Below are positions 1-8,748 of a stretch of 36,481 nucleotides of DNA, in pieces (position 1 is the first letter of the stretch; the number at the start of each line of letters is the position of its first letter). Source of the DNA: BM520 sp964474455 (GTDB lineage: Bacteria; Bacteroidota; Bacteroidia; Bacteroidales; BM520); assembly GCA_964474455.1 (NCBI GenBank), contig CAYYSU010000028.1:1-36481 (forward strand), given 5' to 3'. The translations under genes were made by a program, and so were the position numbers. The notes beneath the pieces are model-generated. The model was not told where the DNA came from, ran no database searches, and saw only the letters and a list, made by a program, of their open reading frames with translations.

Positions 1-399
1 TACATTGTGAAGATTGAAGCTGTGAACGATTGCCCGACAAACAATATGAAATTTTATCTGGTTGAAGTGCTTCCCGCACTGCCAACCGCCACACTGGTCG
101 TAAATCCCGAAGAGATTTGCCGCGGGTACGAAGCAGAATTAATAATTACATTTAGCGGGGAAGGCCCGTGGGAATTCATGCTTGAAGCTGACGATGACAT
201 CAATCCACCGATAACTACAACATATACTGATATTGCTGATAACCCTTATGTTATCATCATATCACCTGGTGTAACCACAAATTACACTGTAATTTCAGTA
301 ACCAATGCCGATGGTACGAATACCCAACCATCAAATGTTATTACTTTAACCGTTAAACTGCCCCCTGGAGGTGGGCCGATATATCAATTTGAGCCTTAA
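1..399 (+). CDS. Surface protein with PKD/Ig-like domain, 3' end only (partial)
   Basis: The reading frame is open from the first base of the window (Y-I-V-K-I-E...) to a TAA at 397-399, so only the last 132 or so residues are visible and the true start lies upstream. The visible part is rich in Thr, Asn, Pro and beta-strand patterns (TATLVVNPEEICRGYEAELI, then a VTTNYTVISVTNADGT motif). This is typical of PKD/Ig-like domains in Bacteroidota cell-surface proteins. It ends in a Gly-Pro linker and QFEP, with no recognisable type A or type B sorting domain. The next gene starts 110 nt downstream on the same strand, so both may belong to one surface-adhesin operon with the PorP/SprF gene. The specific function is unknown. 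Confidence 0.7.
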   Translation, partial: YIVKIEAVNDCPTNNMKFYLVEVLPALPTATLVVNPEEICRGYEAELIITFSGEGPWEFMLEADDDINPPITTTYTDIADNPYVIIISPGVTTNYTVISVTNADGTNTQPSNVITLTVKLPPGGGPIYQFEP

Positions 400-509
400 T
401 AACTATTGCCTTCAAGAGCCAAAGGCAGCGTTAAAATGGCCACACAAAGAGATACAAGAAATAAATAGTATTTAATGAAAACAATAAAATAAAATAACAA
501 ACAAATAAA

Positions 510-3500
510 ATGCGCAACAAGCTCACATACATCCTGTTAATCTTACTGCTTCTGGCGGCCCACTTGGCTGGTGGCCAGCAGGTGTATGAGATTGACAAAG
601 TATGTTGGGGTTCGGAGCGCCATTATCGCATTGATGGTGAAGAGGGTTCAGAATATATCTGGCAGCTCTTCGCCGATGGCGACCCGGAGATACTTCAGGA
701 GGGAACTGGAGATGTAATTACTATTCTCTGGGATGAACCTACCATCCATGAAGTAGGACTATTTAACCTTATGAATATTCAAACGGGCGCAAACGGCTGT
801 GATACAACGCATCTGGGATACATAGAGGTGTTTAACCTGCCCACTGCCTACGCAGGAGAAGATATAACCCTGTGCAGCCCTGAACCGATATGGCTCGAAG
901 ATGCTACGGCTTCCGATTACAGCTCGCTTGCGTGGACTTCCACCGGCGATGGTGCCTTTGATTATGGGAATACTTCCATTCTAAACCCGACCTATACTTT
1001 AGGTGAAAATGATATTTTGACCGGCACGGTAACGCTTACCCTGACGGCATCCGGATTGGGCAACGAAGGAAGTTGTCAGCCGGCAGAATCGAGTATTACT
1101 ATTACCCTCAATAGCCTCCAAACTTCCATTGCCTTAATACCGGTTACTTGTTATGGTGAGGACGATGGAACCGCTACCTTTAGCGCCTCGGGAGGCACGG
1201 AGCCATATACCTATGAACTCAACGGAGAATCAAATGATACCGGTGAATTTATCAATTTGGCCGCAGGCACATATACCTATATAATAACAGATGCTGCGGG
1301 GTGTGAAATTGATGGAACAATTGAAATTGAACAACCGGAAGAATTGATGGCCACACTATCGCATATTAATGTCAACTGTTTTGGTGAAGAAAATGGAAGC
1401 ATTACCGTAAGCAATCCTTTGGGCGGCTCCGGCATTTATGAGTTCCGCAATAATGGCGGCCTATGGCAAACAGAACTTGAATTTACAGGGTTGGCTTCAG
1501 GTGATTACTTGGTTGAAATGCGCGATTTTGATGCTCCGCATTGTGTTGTAGTGCTTGGTACAGTTACCATTTCCGAACCTGATGTGCTTTATGCCGAAGT
1601 TACCTTTACCCATGAGACCATATTTGGCNNNNNNNNNNNNNNNNNNNNNNNNNNNNNNNNNNNNNNNNNNNNNNNNNNNNNNNNNNNNNNNNNNNNNNNN
1701 NNNNNNNNNNNNNNNNNNNNNNNNNNNNGATGGAACTATAACTATCAGTGATCCTGTTAATGGCACAGGAAACTATGAGTACAGTATTGACGGTGGTTCA
1801 ACCTGGCAGATCACTGGCAATTACACCGATCTTTTTGCCGGAGAGTATGTGGTTATGCTTCGTGATTCTGATATTCCAACTAATGCCGTCACCCTTACTA
1901 CGATCACTATCAGCGAACCTGATGTGCTTTATGCCGAAGTTACCTTTACCCATGAGACCATATTTGGCGCCAACGACGGTACCATTAGCGTTTGTACTCC
2001 CACCGGCGGTTCTGGAGATTATGAGTACAGCATCGACGGAACCACCTGGCAAGCTGGCGGCGACTTTACCGGTCTGGCTCCTGGCAGTTACACTGTATTT
2101 ATCCGCGATGCCAATGCCGTTGACTGCTTCATCGTGCTTACTACCATTGAAATATTGCCTGCTGACGCGCTTACCGCAACGGTGGACTTTACCAATGTTA
2201 CCTGCTTCGGTGACAATGATGGAACTATAACTATCAGTGATCCTGTTAATGGCACAGGAAACTATGAGTACAAATTAGATGATATGCCATGGCAGTCTGA
2301 TGGGCTTTTTGAAGGATTAGCTCCTGGTTTTTATTTGGCGAGGGTACGTGATGCTGAATATCATGTTAATGAACAGATTTTGGGTGAATATGCGATTGAA
2401 GAACCTGAACAGCTGTTTGTCGAAGTAGCCGGCACACACCCAACCACTGTTGGTGGCACCGACGGAAAAGCCGTCGCTACGGTTACCGGCGGCATTCCGC
2501 TATACACATACTTGTGGAGTGATGGACAGAAAGCACAAACTGCTACCAACCTTGCATCCGGAACTTACAGCATAATGGTTACGGATGCCAATGGATGTAC
2601 CGCCACTGAAAGCATTTCCCTCACCGATCCGCCACGAATTATTTGTCCTGAAAATATTACTGTATTCAACGACTACTCATTATGTGGTGCAGAGTTGCTA
2701 ATTCCAGAGCCTCAGGTTATTTCCGAAAACTCTCCGGTAGTATGGAATGATTATAATTGGACATCTGATGCATCAGACTTCTATCCTGTAGGTACTACAA
2801 TTGTATATTGGTATGTTGAGGATTTATTTGGAAACAGAGATTCATGTTTTATGACCATTACGGTTATTGATAATGAACCTCCGGGATTGATTTGCCCTAG
2901 CGATTACATCCTTACTCCTTCGCCGGATCAATGTGAGATAAATGTTCCTGTAGCGACTCCGTTAATATACGATAACTGTGGAGTTGAATTTATTTATAAT
3001 GATAGAACCGGAACTTCCGATGCCAGTGGCGTTTATCCAGTGGGAGAAACAGAAGTAAACTGGATACTTATTGATATTTATGGTAACATGAATGAATGTT
3101 CCTGCGTGATTACAGTAAAGAGTGAGGTGGATGCTGTTGACGACTTTGCAGAGACAAATGAAGATTGTCCCGTGGATATTTTTGTAGTGAGAAACGACCT
3201 GTTCTGCCCAATTGATTATACATTGAATTCACTCTCAATTGTAGTTGAGCCTATGAATGGACAGGCTATTCTGAATCCTGCAGACTCTATGTTTGTATAT
3301 TATCCTGATGAAGGATTCTCCGGCACCGACCACTTTAAATATCGTTTTGAAAATTCTTCTGGATTCGATGATGTAGCTACTGTTACAATAGTTGTGCATC
3401 CTATTAATCATCCTCCGGTTGCTGTAGATGATTATATCTTCACGGAGATGAATGTTCCGGTATATATTTTTCCAGCAGAGAATGATACAGATTCCGATGG

Positions 3501-3975
3501 TGATAATCTGTCAGTAATATCGTTGGGGATGACAGTGAATGGAACTACCATGCAGTTTGATAATGAAGTTAAATACTCTCCTTATATGGGATATGTTGGT
3601 GAAGAAGCATTTACATATGTCGTTTGTGATGATGGTTATCCTGTTCTTTGCGATACCGCAACCATTTATGTTACAATTACGTATGTAGATTATCAGGAAT
3701 TTGATTTGCATGTTTATAATGCTCTTACTCCTAATGGTGATGGTATTAATGATACCTGGATAATTAGGGGTATTTGGCAATATCCAGAAAATGAAGTTTT
3801 GTTAATGGATCGTTGGGGCACGTTAGTCCGAACTATTCGTAATTATAATAATAAGGAAAATGTATGGTTTGGAACAAATGATAAGGGTTTCACATTACCA
3901 AATGGTGATTACTATTACATTATCAAACTAAAAGATGGTCCTCTTCTTAAAGGATGGGTCTATCTGCACCGTTAG
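510..3975 (+). CDS. SprB-repeat/HYR multidomain adhesin with T9SS type B (gliding-motility-associated) C-terminal domain; interrupted by scaffold gap
   Basis: This is a large exported adhesin-like protein. The start at 510 gives a clear signal peptide (hydrophobic LTYILLILLLLAAHLAG, then GQQ). Next come a PKD-like region (about residues 25-200), a run of SprB-type repeats (CFG-x-x-DG-x-I ... GSG-x-YEY ... GL-x-x-G-x-Y ... RD), two HYR domains (about 2635-3120; ICPENI and ICPSDY starts, YPVG motifs), two cadherin/VCBS-like Ig domains (about 3127-3690; VDDF, VDDYIF, YSPYMGYVGEEAFTY), and a type B sorting domain (about 3700-3972; ALTPNGDGINDTW, DRWG, PNGDYYYIIKL). The frame before the gap (codons starting at 510+3n) and after it (codon at 1729) differ only because the 100-N placeholder is not a multiple of three; both edges fall on codon boundaries. 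I treat it as one gene, not a frameshift. Type B cargo usually needs a PorP/SprF partner, and one is encoded next door. Confidence 0.9.
1574..2272 (+). repeat. Near-identical tandem SprB double-repeat (489-bp period)
   Basis: Two long exact matches define a period of 489 bp, or 163 codons: 1729-1783 equals 2218-2272, and 1574-1628 equals 1914-1968 once the gap is restored to about 249 nt. Each period carries two SprB-type repeats of about 80 residues. DNA-level identity, rather than mere protein similarity, suggests recent duplication or ongoing gene conversion. The true copy number may be higher than shown. Confidence 0.85.
1629..1728. other. Scaffold gap: 100 N placeholder inside the SprB repeat array
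   Basis: Exactly 100 undetermined bases, a conventional placeholder for a gap of unknown size. The 55 bases before it (1574-1628) are identical to 1914-1968, and the 55 bases after it (1729-1783) are identical to 2218-2272. Assembly most likely broke at near-identical repeats. By alignment to the intact copy, the missing segment corresponds to 1969-2217, which is 249 nt or 83 codons. Confidence 0.95.
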
Positions 3976-4181
3976 CATTATCACACAATAGTGTGTTAAA
4001 GCATGCGGCTTACAATGATATTATGTATTTGATTATTAAGTAAACATAGCTTTTTATTGAGGGTATGTGATGTAAGTAAATGAAATATAGCTATATGGGG
4101 TTTTGTTGAGAGGAATTTGTGATGCTTTGGAATGTCATTTGACAAAGAGCGATTAGCGAATCGTATCAAAAGATACATTTT

Positions 4182-5117
4182 ATGTTAAAACGTATAAATA
4201 TACTGATAACCCTACTACTAATGGCGGTGGGCAATTTGTACAGCCAGAATGATGCGCTGTATAATCAGTATATGTTTAATTATTTCATTCTTAATCCCGC
4301 CTACGCCGGTGCCGAAGGGGTGCTAAATGCAACTATCATCGACCGCCATCAATGGGTAGGACTCGATGGTGCACCCAATACAATGACTTTCAGTACTCAT
4401 TTTCCGACACAGAAGAAAAAGGTTGGTCTGGGAATGTATGTGTTTAGCGATAACCTGGGTGCTACCAACGATTACGGTATTATGGGTAACTATTCATATA
4501 GCGTGGAAACAGCAAAAGGTATCCTTGCCTTTGGCATTCAAGGTGGAATATATCAGCATCATATCGACTGGAATAAACTGGATATGGAGATATCTGATGA
4601 CCCAGTACTCTTTACCCATAGTTGTAATGATATCCTGCCAGATGCAAATGTTGGTGTTTATTATTATACTAAAGACTTTTATATCGGTGCTTCCACCAAG
4701 CATTTGTTCGAGATAATTTTTGTGGATGCTACAGAGCGTTGGAACACAATTTATGAAACCCTGGCAAGACATTTTTATCTCTATTCAGGAAAGAAATACC
4801 AACTGAATGAAAAGTGGAAACTAGAACCCAGTGTATTATTTAAATGGGTTGAAAATCAGCACCTTTTCTTCGATCTTAATGTGATGACTAATTACAATGA
4901 TTATTTTGACCTGGGAATCTCTTACCGTTCTCATGTGAATTCCGTGGTGTTGCTGATGCAATTAAAAACTAATAAGAATCTATCTGTTGGGTACTCTTAC
5001 AATACTTTTCTTGGTGAAGTAAAAGCATATAGTATTGGAAGTCACGAGTTTATGATTCGTTATACACTTGATATCTTTGCCGCACATCGCTCTGCCTACG
5101 AGGATTTCCAGGATTAG
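4182..5117 (+). CDS. PorP/SprF family T9SS-associated outer-membrane protein
   Basis: 311 residues with a signal peptide (MLKRINILITLLLMAVGNLYSQ). The hallmark PorP/SprF opening follows: N-x-Y-M-F-N-x-F-x-L-N-P-A-Y-A-G, then RHQWVGLDGAP and an N-x-x-TFSTHFP stretch. Beta-strand patterns continue to a C-terminal SHEFMIRYTLD strand, consistent with an outer-membrane barrel. In Flavobacterium johnsoniae SprF is required for surface display of SprB, and PorP/SprF paralogues are typically encoded beside type B sorting-domain proteins. That is the arrangement here, with the adhesin gene ending 206 nt upstream. The likely role is export or anchoring of that adhesin. The gene converges on the - strand gene with only 32 nt between stops. 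Confidence 0.9.
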   Translation: MLKRINILITLLLMAVGNLYSQNDALYNQYMFNYFILNPAYAGAEGVLNATIIDRHQWVGLDGAPNTMTFSTHFPTQKKKVGLGMYVFSDNLGATNDYGIMGNYSYSVETAKGILAFGIQGGIYQHHIDWNKLDMEISDDPVLFTHSCNDILPDANVGVYYYTKDFYIGASTKHLFEIIFVDATERWNTIYETLARHFYLYSGKKYQLNEKWKLEPSVLFKWVENQHLFFDLNVMTNYNDYFDLGISYRSHVNSVVLLMQLKTNKNLSVGYSYNTFLGEVKAYSIGSHEFMIRYTLDIFAAHRSAYEDFQD

Positions 5118-5149
5118 AAATCCATGCCTGCCTTTCATGGCAGCCCCAT

Positions 5150-6550
5150 TTATAGCTTCATAAATTTATAACTGGCTATATGTAGTGACGGAGAATCAAA
5201 TCTCACCACAAGGATATACATCCCGGGCAGCAAACCTTCAACATTAATCTCTGACTCCGGTGTAATTCCGCAATAGCATTGTACCTGCCTGCCCGTTATG
5301 GTGAATATTTCCGCGTTTATTATGTTTATTGATGACAATGGGAACTCTATCCCTAGCTTATCTCTCACAGGAACAGGATAGATATGTACTTCGATATCCT
5401 CTGTTACTACAGGCAATGACGTCATGGAGTGATCTGAATAAACAACGCGGTTTACATTATTCCATACCATATAGTCTGTATCAAGCTGTTTAGTGTAATG
5501 CTCTATGAGCTTTTCTCCATCATAGGTATAGTGGGTGTTAATTCTGTATGTGGTGGTCCATGTCTGATCCCATTTTTCATTATGAATTTCTAAAAGATTA
5601 CCTTGACTATCAATTATTTGGCTCAGTCTCGTTAAGTATGACCACTCATCATCAATGAGCTGAAAGCCTGTTTTTATGCTGCTATTGTTACCTAAATATT
5701 CATATTCATATCTATAAAATACCTGTAACTGATTATTAAAAGGGTATAATAGATTAAATTCGAGATATTCATAATCATCTACAAAATTAACATAGGAGTG
5801 CCATAGGATATTTGCTTTAGCAGACATTTTTACCCACGAAGAATCAATGAAACTGCTGTATGTCAGCATCTCAGGTGTTTCTGTAGTATGAAATGTCGCA
5901 TCTATACGTTCTTTATGCTTCCAATATTGTCTCTCCGAATCCCATTGCTGCATCAACCAGGTGGTTAGTTTCTCCTTATCATAATAAAACACCTCTCTTT
6001 CAAAATTATTATATCTGCTCTGCTCCGAGGAGTACTCTTGAACCACCGATCTGATGATTCTGCTACCTTCATATATGTAATCGTACCTGAAACCGTTTTG
6101 CTGAATCCACGCTGTGGCGTTTGTCCAGGTATAATGCGCATTCTCAACGATGTCATTATTGATATTAATGTGTTTTATGTTCATTGAAACAGGAATCCAA
6201 ATCCCGTCACCGCTATATTGATGTGTTGTGGTTGTGGTGCTTGAGAGTTGCTGGTCAATAGAGATGTAGCTATATCTTACCCTGAAAAGTGTATCTCCGG
6301 AATCAGCTTTTATTTGATATTGTGATTTTATTCTTCCGTCTGTGTTGTAATGAATCCTGAATTCATAATCTGCAATCCATTTTCCGGGGTCTGACGACAA
6401 CCAATGATATGTTGTATATGATTGAGGAAGCCATTCCGGGGTCTCTTCCTTAAAAGATGGTGACTGTGCATTGGTAGTAATGTAAATTGTAAAACAAAGT
6501 ATCGTTAGCAGGAATATTTTTATTCTGACAAAAGTAAAAGAGGTTTTCAT
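5150..6550 (-). CDS. Secreted protein with T9SS type A sorting domain, unknown function
   Basis: 466 residues. The N-terminus is a signal peptide (MKTSFTFVRIKIFLLTILCF... TNAQ). The central part has many short Tyr/Asp-rich lines such as RYDYIYEGSRI, YRYEYEYLGN and HYTYDGEKLIEHY. They resemble the degenerate YD-like beta repeats common in secreted Bacteroidota proteins. The last 80 or so residues form a type A sorting domain: IYPVPVRDKL, then NAEIFTITGRQV, NVEGLLPGMYILVV and a basic KFMKL end. It should be exported by T9SS and held at the surface or released. It is transcribed alone, divergently from the glycogen operon. No enzymatic motif was recognised. Confidence 0.85.
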   Translation of the reverse strand: MKTSFTFVRIKIFLLTILCFTIYITTNAQSPSFKEETPEWLPQSYTTYHWLSSDPGKWIADYEFRIHYNTDGRIKSQYQIKADSGDTLFRVRYSYISIDQQLSSTTTTTHQYSGDGIWIPVSMNIKHININNDIVENAHYTWTNATAWIQQNGFRYDYIYEGSRIIRSVVQEYSSEQSRYNNFEREVFYYDKEKLTTWLMQQWDSERQYWKHKERIDATFHTTETPEMLTYSSFIDSSWVKMSAKANILWHSYVNFVDDYEYLEFNLLYPFNNQLQVFYRYEYEYLGNNSSIKTGFQLIDDEWSYLTRLSQIIDSQGNLLEIHNEKWDQTWTTTYRINTHYTYDGEKLIEHYTKQLDTDYMVWNNVNRVVYSDHSMTSLPVVTEDIEVHIYPVPVRDKLGIEFPLSSINIINAEIFTITGRQVQCYCGITPESEINVEGLLPGMYILVVRFDSPSLHIASYKFMKL

Positions 6551-6664
6551 ATTATGTTCGTTGATTGTATAAAAATATATAATTTTTCTTCTTGAGAGGC
6601 ATTCATGTCTCTATAAATTATATCACTGATATAAATATTTTATATAATCAAATATTTGCATATA

Positions 6665-6686
6665 TTACAAATCTGAATATTTGTAA
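6665..6686. promoter_or_regulatory. Operator-like dyad (8-bp arms, 6-nt spacer) over the -33 box of the glycogen operon
   Basis: TTACAAAT (6665-6672) and ATTTGTAA (6679-6686) are perfect inverted repeats around CTGAAT. The right arm contains the TTTG (6680-6683) proposed as the -33 element of the promoter. A dimeric regulator bound here would compete with or contact RNA polymerase. The surrounding DNA is very AT-rich, so chance is possible, but an 8-bp perfect arm at this position is noteworthy. Confidence 0.45.
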
Positions 6687-6710
6687 GTAAATATTTTTTA
6701 TTTATCTTTA
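6680..6710 (+). promoter_or_regulatory. Bacteroidota-type promoter candidate for the glycogen operon
   Basis: TTTG at 6680-6683 and TATCTTTA at 6703-6710 are separated by 19 nt. This matches the Bacteroidota consensus (TTTG, about 19-21 nt, TAnnTTTG) except for the last base of the -7 box. The expected transcription start is near 6717, about 80 nt before the chosen start codon of the debranching enzyme. Confidence 0.45.
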
Positions 6711-6795
6711 TACACTCAAGAAGCGAAAGGAGTAATTATTTGTTGTGTTTGTGTTTACTTTCGTTTTTAATTACCAACAGGGAAAAAATTATAAC

Positions 6796-8742
6796 ATGAG
6801 TTATCTCAAATTTGATAAAGAGCAGCTTGTAAACTTGGAATATTCTCTCTCTCGAGAATTTCTGCGTACAAACAGAGCCGGATCCTATAGTAGTACTACT
6901 GTTATCGGGTGTAATACCAGAAAATACCATGGACTAGTAATTACGGCGCAACCGGGTGTTGACAAAGGCCTTCATGTCTTGCTTTCTTCACTCGACGAAA
7001 CCATTATTCAGCATGATGCCGAGTTTAATCTTGGTGTTCATATGTTTAAGAATGAGGTTTTTAAACCCAAAGGGCATAAATATATCGTTGATCTGGAGTC
7101 AGATCCTATTCCATTTTACCTATATAGAGTAGGTGGTGTAGTTCTTAAAAAGGAACGCCTTTTCAGTACCACTCATAACAGGTTCCTTACACGATATACC
7201 CTTGTTGAGGCTAACAGTCCCACAACTTTACGCCTTCGGCCTTTTTTGGCATTCAGAAATCGTCATCATGTTATGAAAGCAAATAATTTTGCTAATACAA
7301 GTTACCTTCCTGTGGAGAATGGTATTAAGATGCGTTTGTACGAAGGCTATGATTACCTGAATATGCAGTTTAGCAAGGAGGTGGAGTATTTTCATGGTCC
7401 GGATTGGTTTTATGATTTTGAATATTCCAAAGACCGAGAGCGTGGCTTTGAATATCAGGAAGATCTTTTGGTTCCCGGATATTTTGATGTGCCGTTAAAA
7501 AAAGGTGAGACGATTGTTTTTGCTGCCGGATTGGAAGAGGTCTCTTCGGCGGGATTGAAGCGTATTTTTAATAACGAAGTAAAAAAGAGAACTCCCCGCG
7601 ACAGCTACCTGAACTGCTTGTTGAACTCCGCAGATCAGTTTTTTGTGAAGGATGGTAAGAAAACCCGTGTGGTCGCAGGATATACTTGGCTGGGCTCATG
7701 GGCACGTGACACATTTATCGCACTCCCCGGGCTGACTCTTGCCCGCGGTGACACAAAAACATTTACCGCTGTTGTCGATTCCATGATAAGCGAAATGGAT
7801 GGAGCGTTTTTTAAAAACCAAGGTCTGGGAAGTGAACATTATATGCCTACGGTAGACGTGTCGCTGTGGTTTTTCTACTCTCTACGCTGGTTTGTTAAGA
7901 CTGGTAATGACGGTGCTGCGGTATGGAAGAAGTATAATCTTGTGATGAGAAATATCCTGAGCCAGTTTCGTCGTGGTGCCGCTAACGGCGTTCATATGTT
8001 GGATAATGGATTGCTCTGGGCAGGAGATCACGAGAAACCCTTCACCTGGATGGATGCCATGGTTGACGGAAAGCCACATACGCCGCGCCATGGACTGGCT
8101 GTGGAGGTTAATGCTTTGTGGTATGACGCAATATCGTTCTCCTTGATGCTGGCAAAAGAGTCGGGAGATGAGGAGTTTGTGAAAGAGTGGGACACCATAG
8201 CCGAACATATCCCGCAAGCATTTATGAAGGCATTTTGGAATGACGAATATGGATATCTCGCAGACTATGTAGATGGAGAACGCAGAGATTGGTCCATACG
8301 TCCAAACCAGATAATTGCTGCTGCGAGCCCGTTTGGGTTACTTCCCGAAGAGGTACGTATGCAGGTTGTTAACAAGGTGCAATGTGACCTGCTGACACCT
8401 CGTGGCATAAGAACCCTTTCTCCTCAGGATCACAGATATCAATCAAGCTATAAAGGCGTTCAGTATAACCGTGACCTGGCATTTCATCAGGGAACCGCGT
8501 GGCCCTGGCTGTTGGGGCCATTTGCCGAGGCATATATTGATATTTATGGTAATGGAGGTGTCTCCACTTTGAGTGAGATATTCCGAAAATTTGAAGACCA
8601 AATTCAGGAGCACGGAATAGGAAGTGTCTCGCAACTATACTCCGGCGATCCACCATATGAAGGAGGGGGGACAATCTCCCATGCCACAAGTGTTGCGGCA
8701 TTATTACTAATAGATTTTCTTGTGAAATATATAATAAAATAA
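6796..8742 (+). CDS. Glycogen debranching enzyme (amylo-alpha-1,6-glucosidase, GDE_C / GH133-like)
   Basis: 648 residues from the ATG at 6796. An in-frame GTG at 6745 would add 17 unrelated residues; the ATG matches the usual family start MSYLKFDKEQL. The N-terminal domain has the family signature (EFLRTNRAGSYSSTT, NTRKYHGLV). The C-terminal six-hairpin catalytic domain shows AGYTWLGSWARDTFIALPG (D305), NGLLWAGDHEKPFTWMDA, TPRHGLAVEVNALWYDA, IRPNQIIAAASPFGLL and AFHQGTAWPWLLGPF. It should hydrolyse alpha-1,6 branch linkages of glycogen. It is the first gene of a tight cytoplasmic operon, with 6 nt to the next gene. Length and motif order are normal for prokaryotic members. Confidence 0.9.
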   Translation: MSYLKFDKEQLVNLEYSLSREFLRTNRAGSYSSTTVIGCNTRKYHGLVITAQPGVDKGLHVLLSSLDETIIQHDAEFNLGVHMFKNEVFKPKGHKYIVDLESDPIPFYLYRVGGVVLKKERLFSTTHNRFLTRYTLVEANSPTTLRLRPFLAFRNRHHVMKANNFANTSYLPVENGIKMRLYEGYDYLNMQFSKEVEYFHGPDWFYDFEYSKDRERGFEYQEDLLVPGYFDVPLKKGETIVFAAGLEEVSSAGLKRIFNNEVKKRTPRDSYLNCLLNSADQFFVKDGKKTRVVAGYTWLGSWARDTFIALPGLTLARGDTKTFTAVVDSMISEMDGAFFKNQGLGSEHYMPTVDVSLWFFYSLRWFVKTGNDGAAVWKKYNLVMRNILSQFRRGAANGVHMLDNGLLWAGDHEKPFTWMDAMVDGKPHTPRHGLAVEVNALWYDAISFSLMLAKESGDEEFVKEWDTIAEHIPQAFMKAFWNDEYGYLADYVDGERRDWSIRPNQIIAAASPFGLLPEEVRMQVVNKVQCDLLTPRGIRTLSPQDHRYQSSYKGVQYNRDLAFHQGTAWPWLLGPFAEAYIDIYGNGGVSTLSEIFRKFEDQIQEHGIGSVSQLYSGDPPYEGGGTISHATSVAALLLIDFLVKYIIK

Positions 8743-8748
8743 CTGTTT

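Noticed and set aside
407..427. TGCCTT/AAGGCA hairpin between the first two genes
   Set aside because: Only 6 bp with a 9-nt loop and no T-run; too weak to call a terminator.
1555..1770. Apparent frameshift or overlapping frames in the adhesin
   Set aside because: Explained by the 100-N placeholder not being a multiple of three; both flanks end on codon boundaries and match an intact repeat copy.
3982..3995. CACAC-AATA-GTGTG hairpin just after the adhesin stop codon
   Set aside because: 5-bp stem without T-run; could occur by chance and does not qualify as an intrinsic terminator.
5128..5143. CTGCC/GGCAG hairpin between the convergent PorP/SprF and - strand genes
   Set aside because: The position suits a bidirectional terminator, but the stem is only 5 bp with no U-tract on either strand.
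6595..6612. AGAGGCAT/ATGTCTCT near-palindrome upstream of the - strand gene
   Set aside because: One mismatch, 2-nt centre, and no associated promoter on the - strand; kept only as a note.
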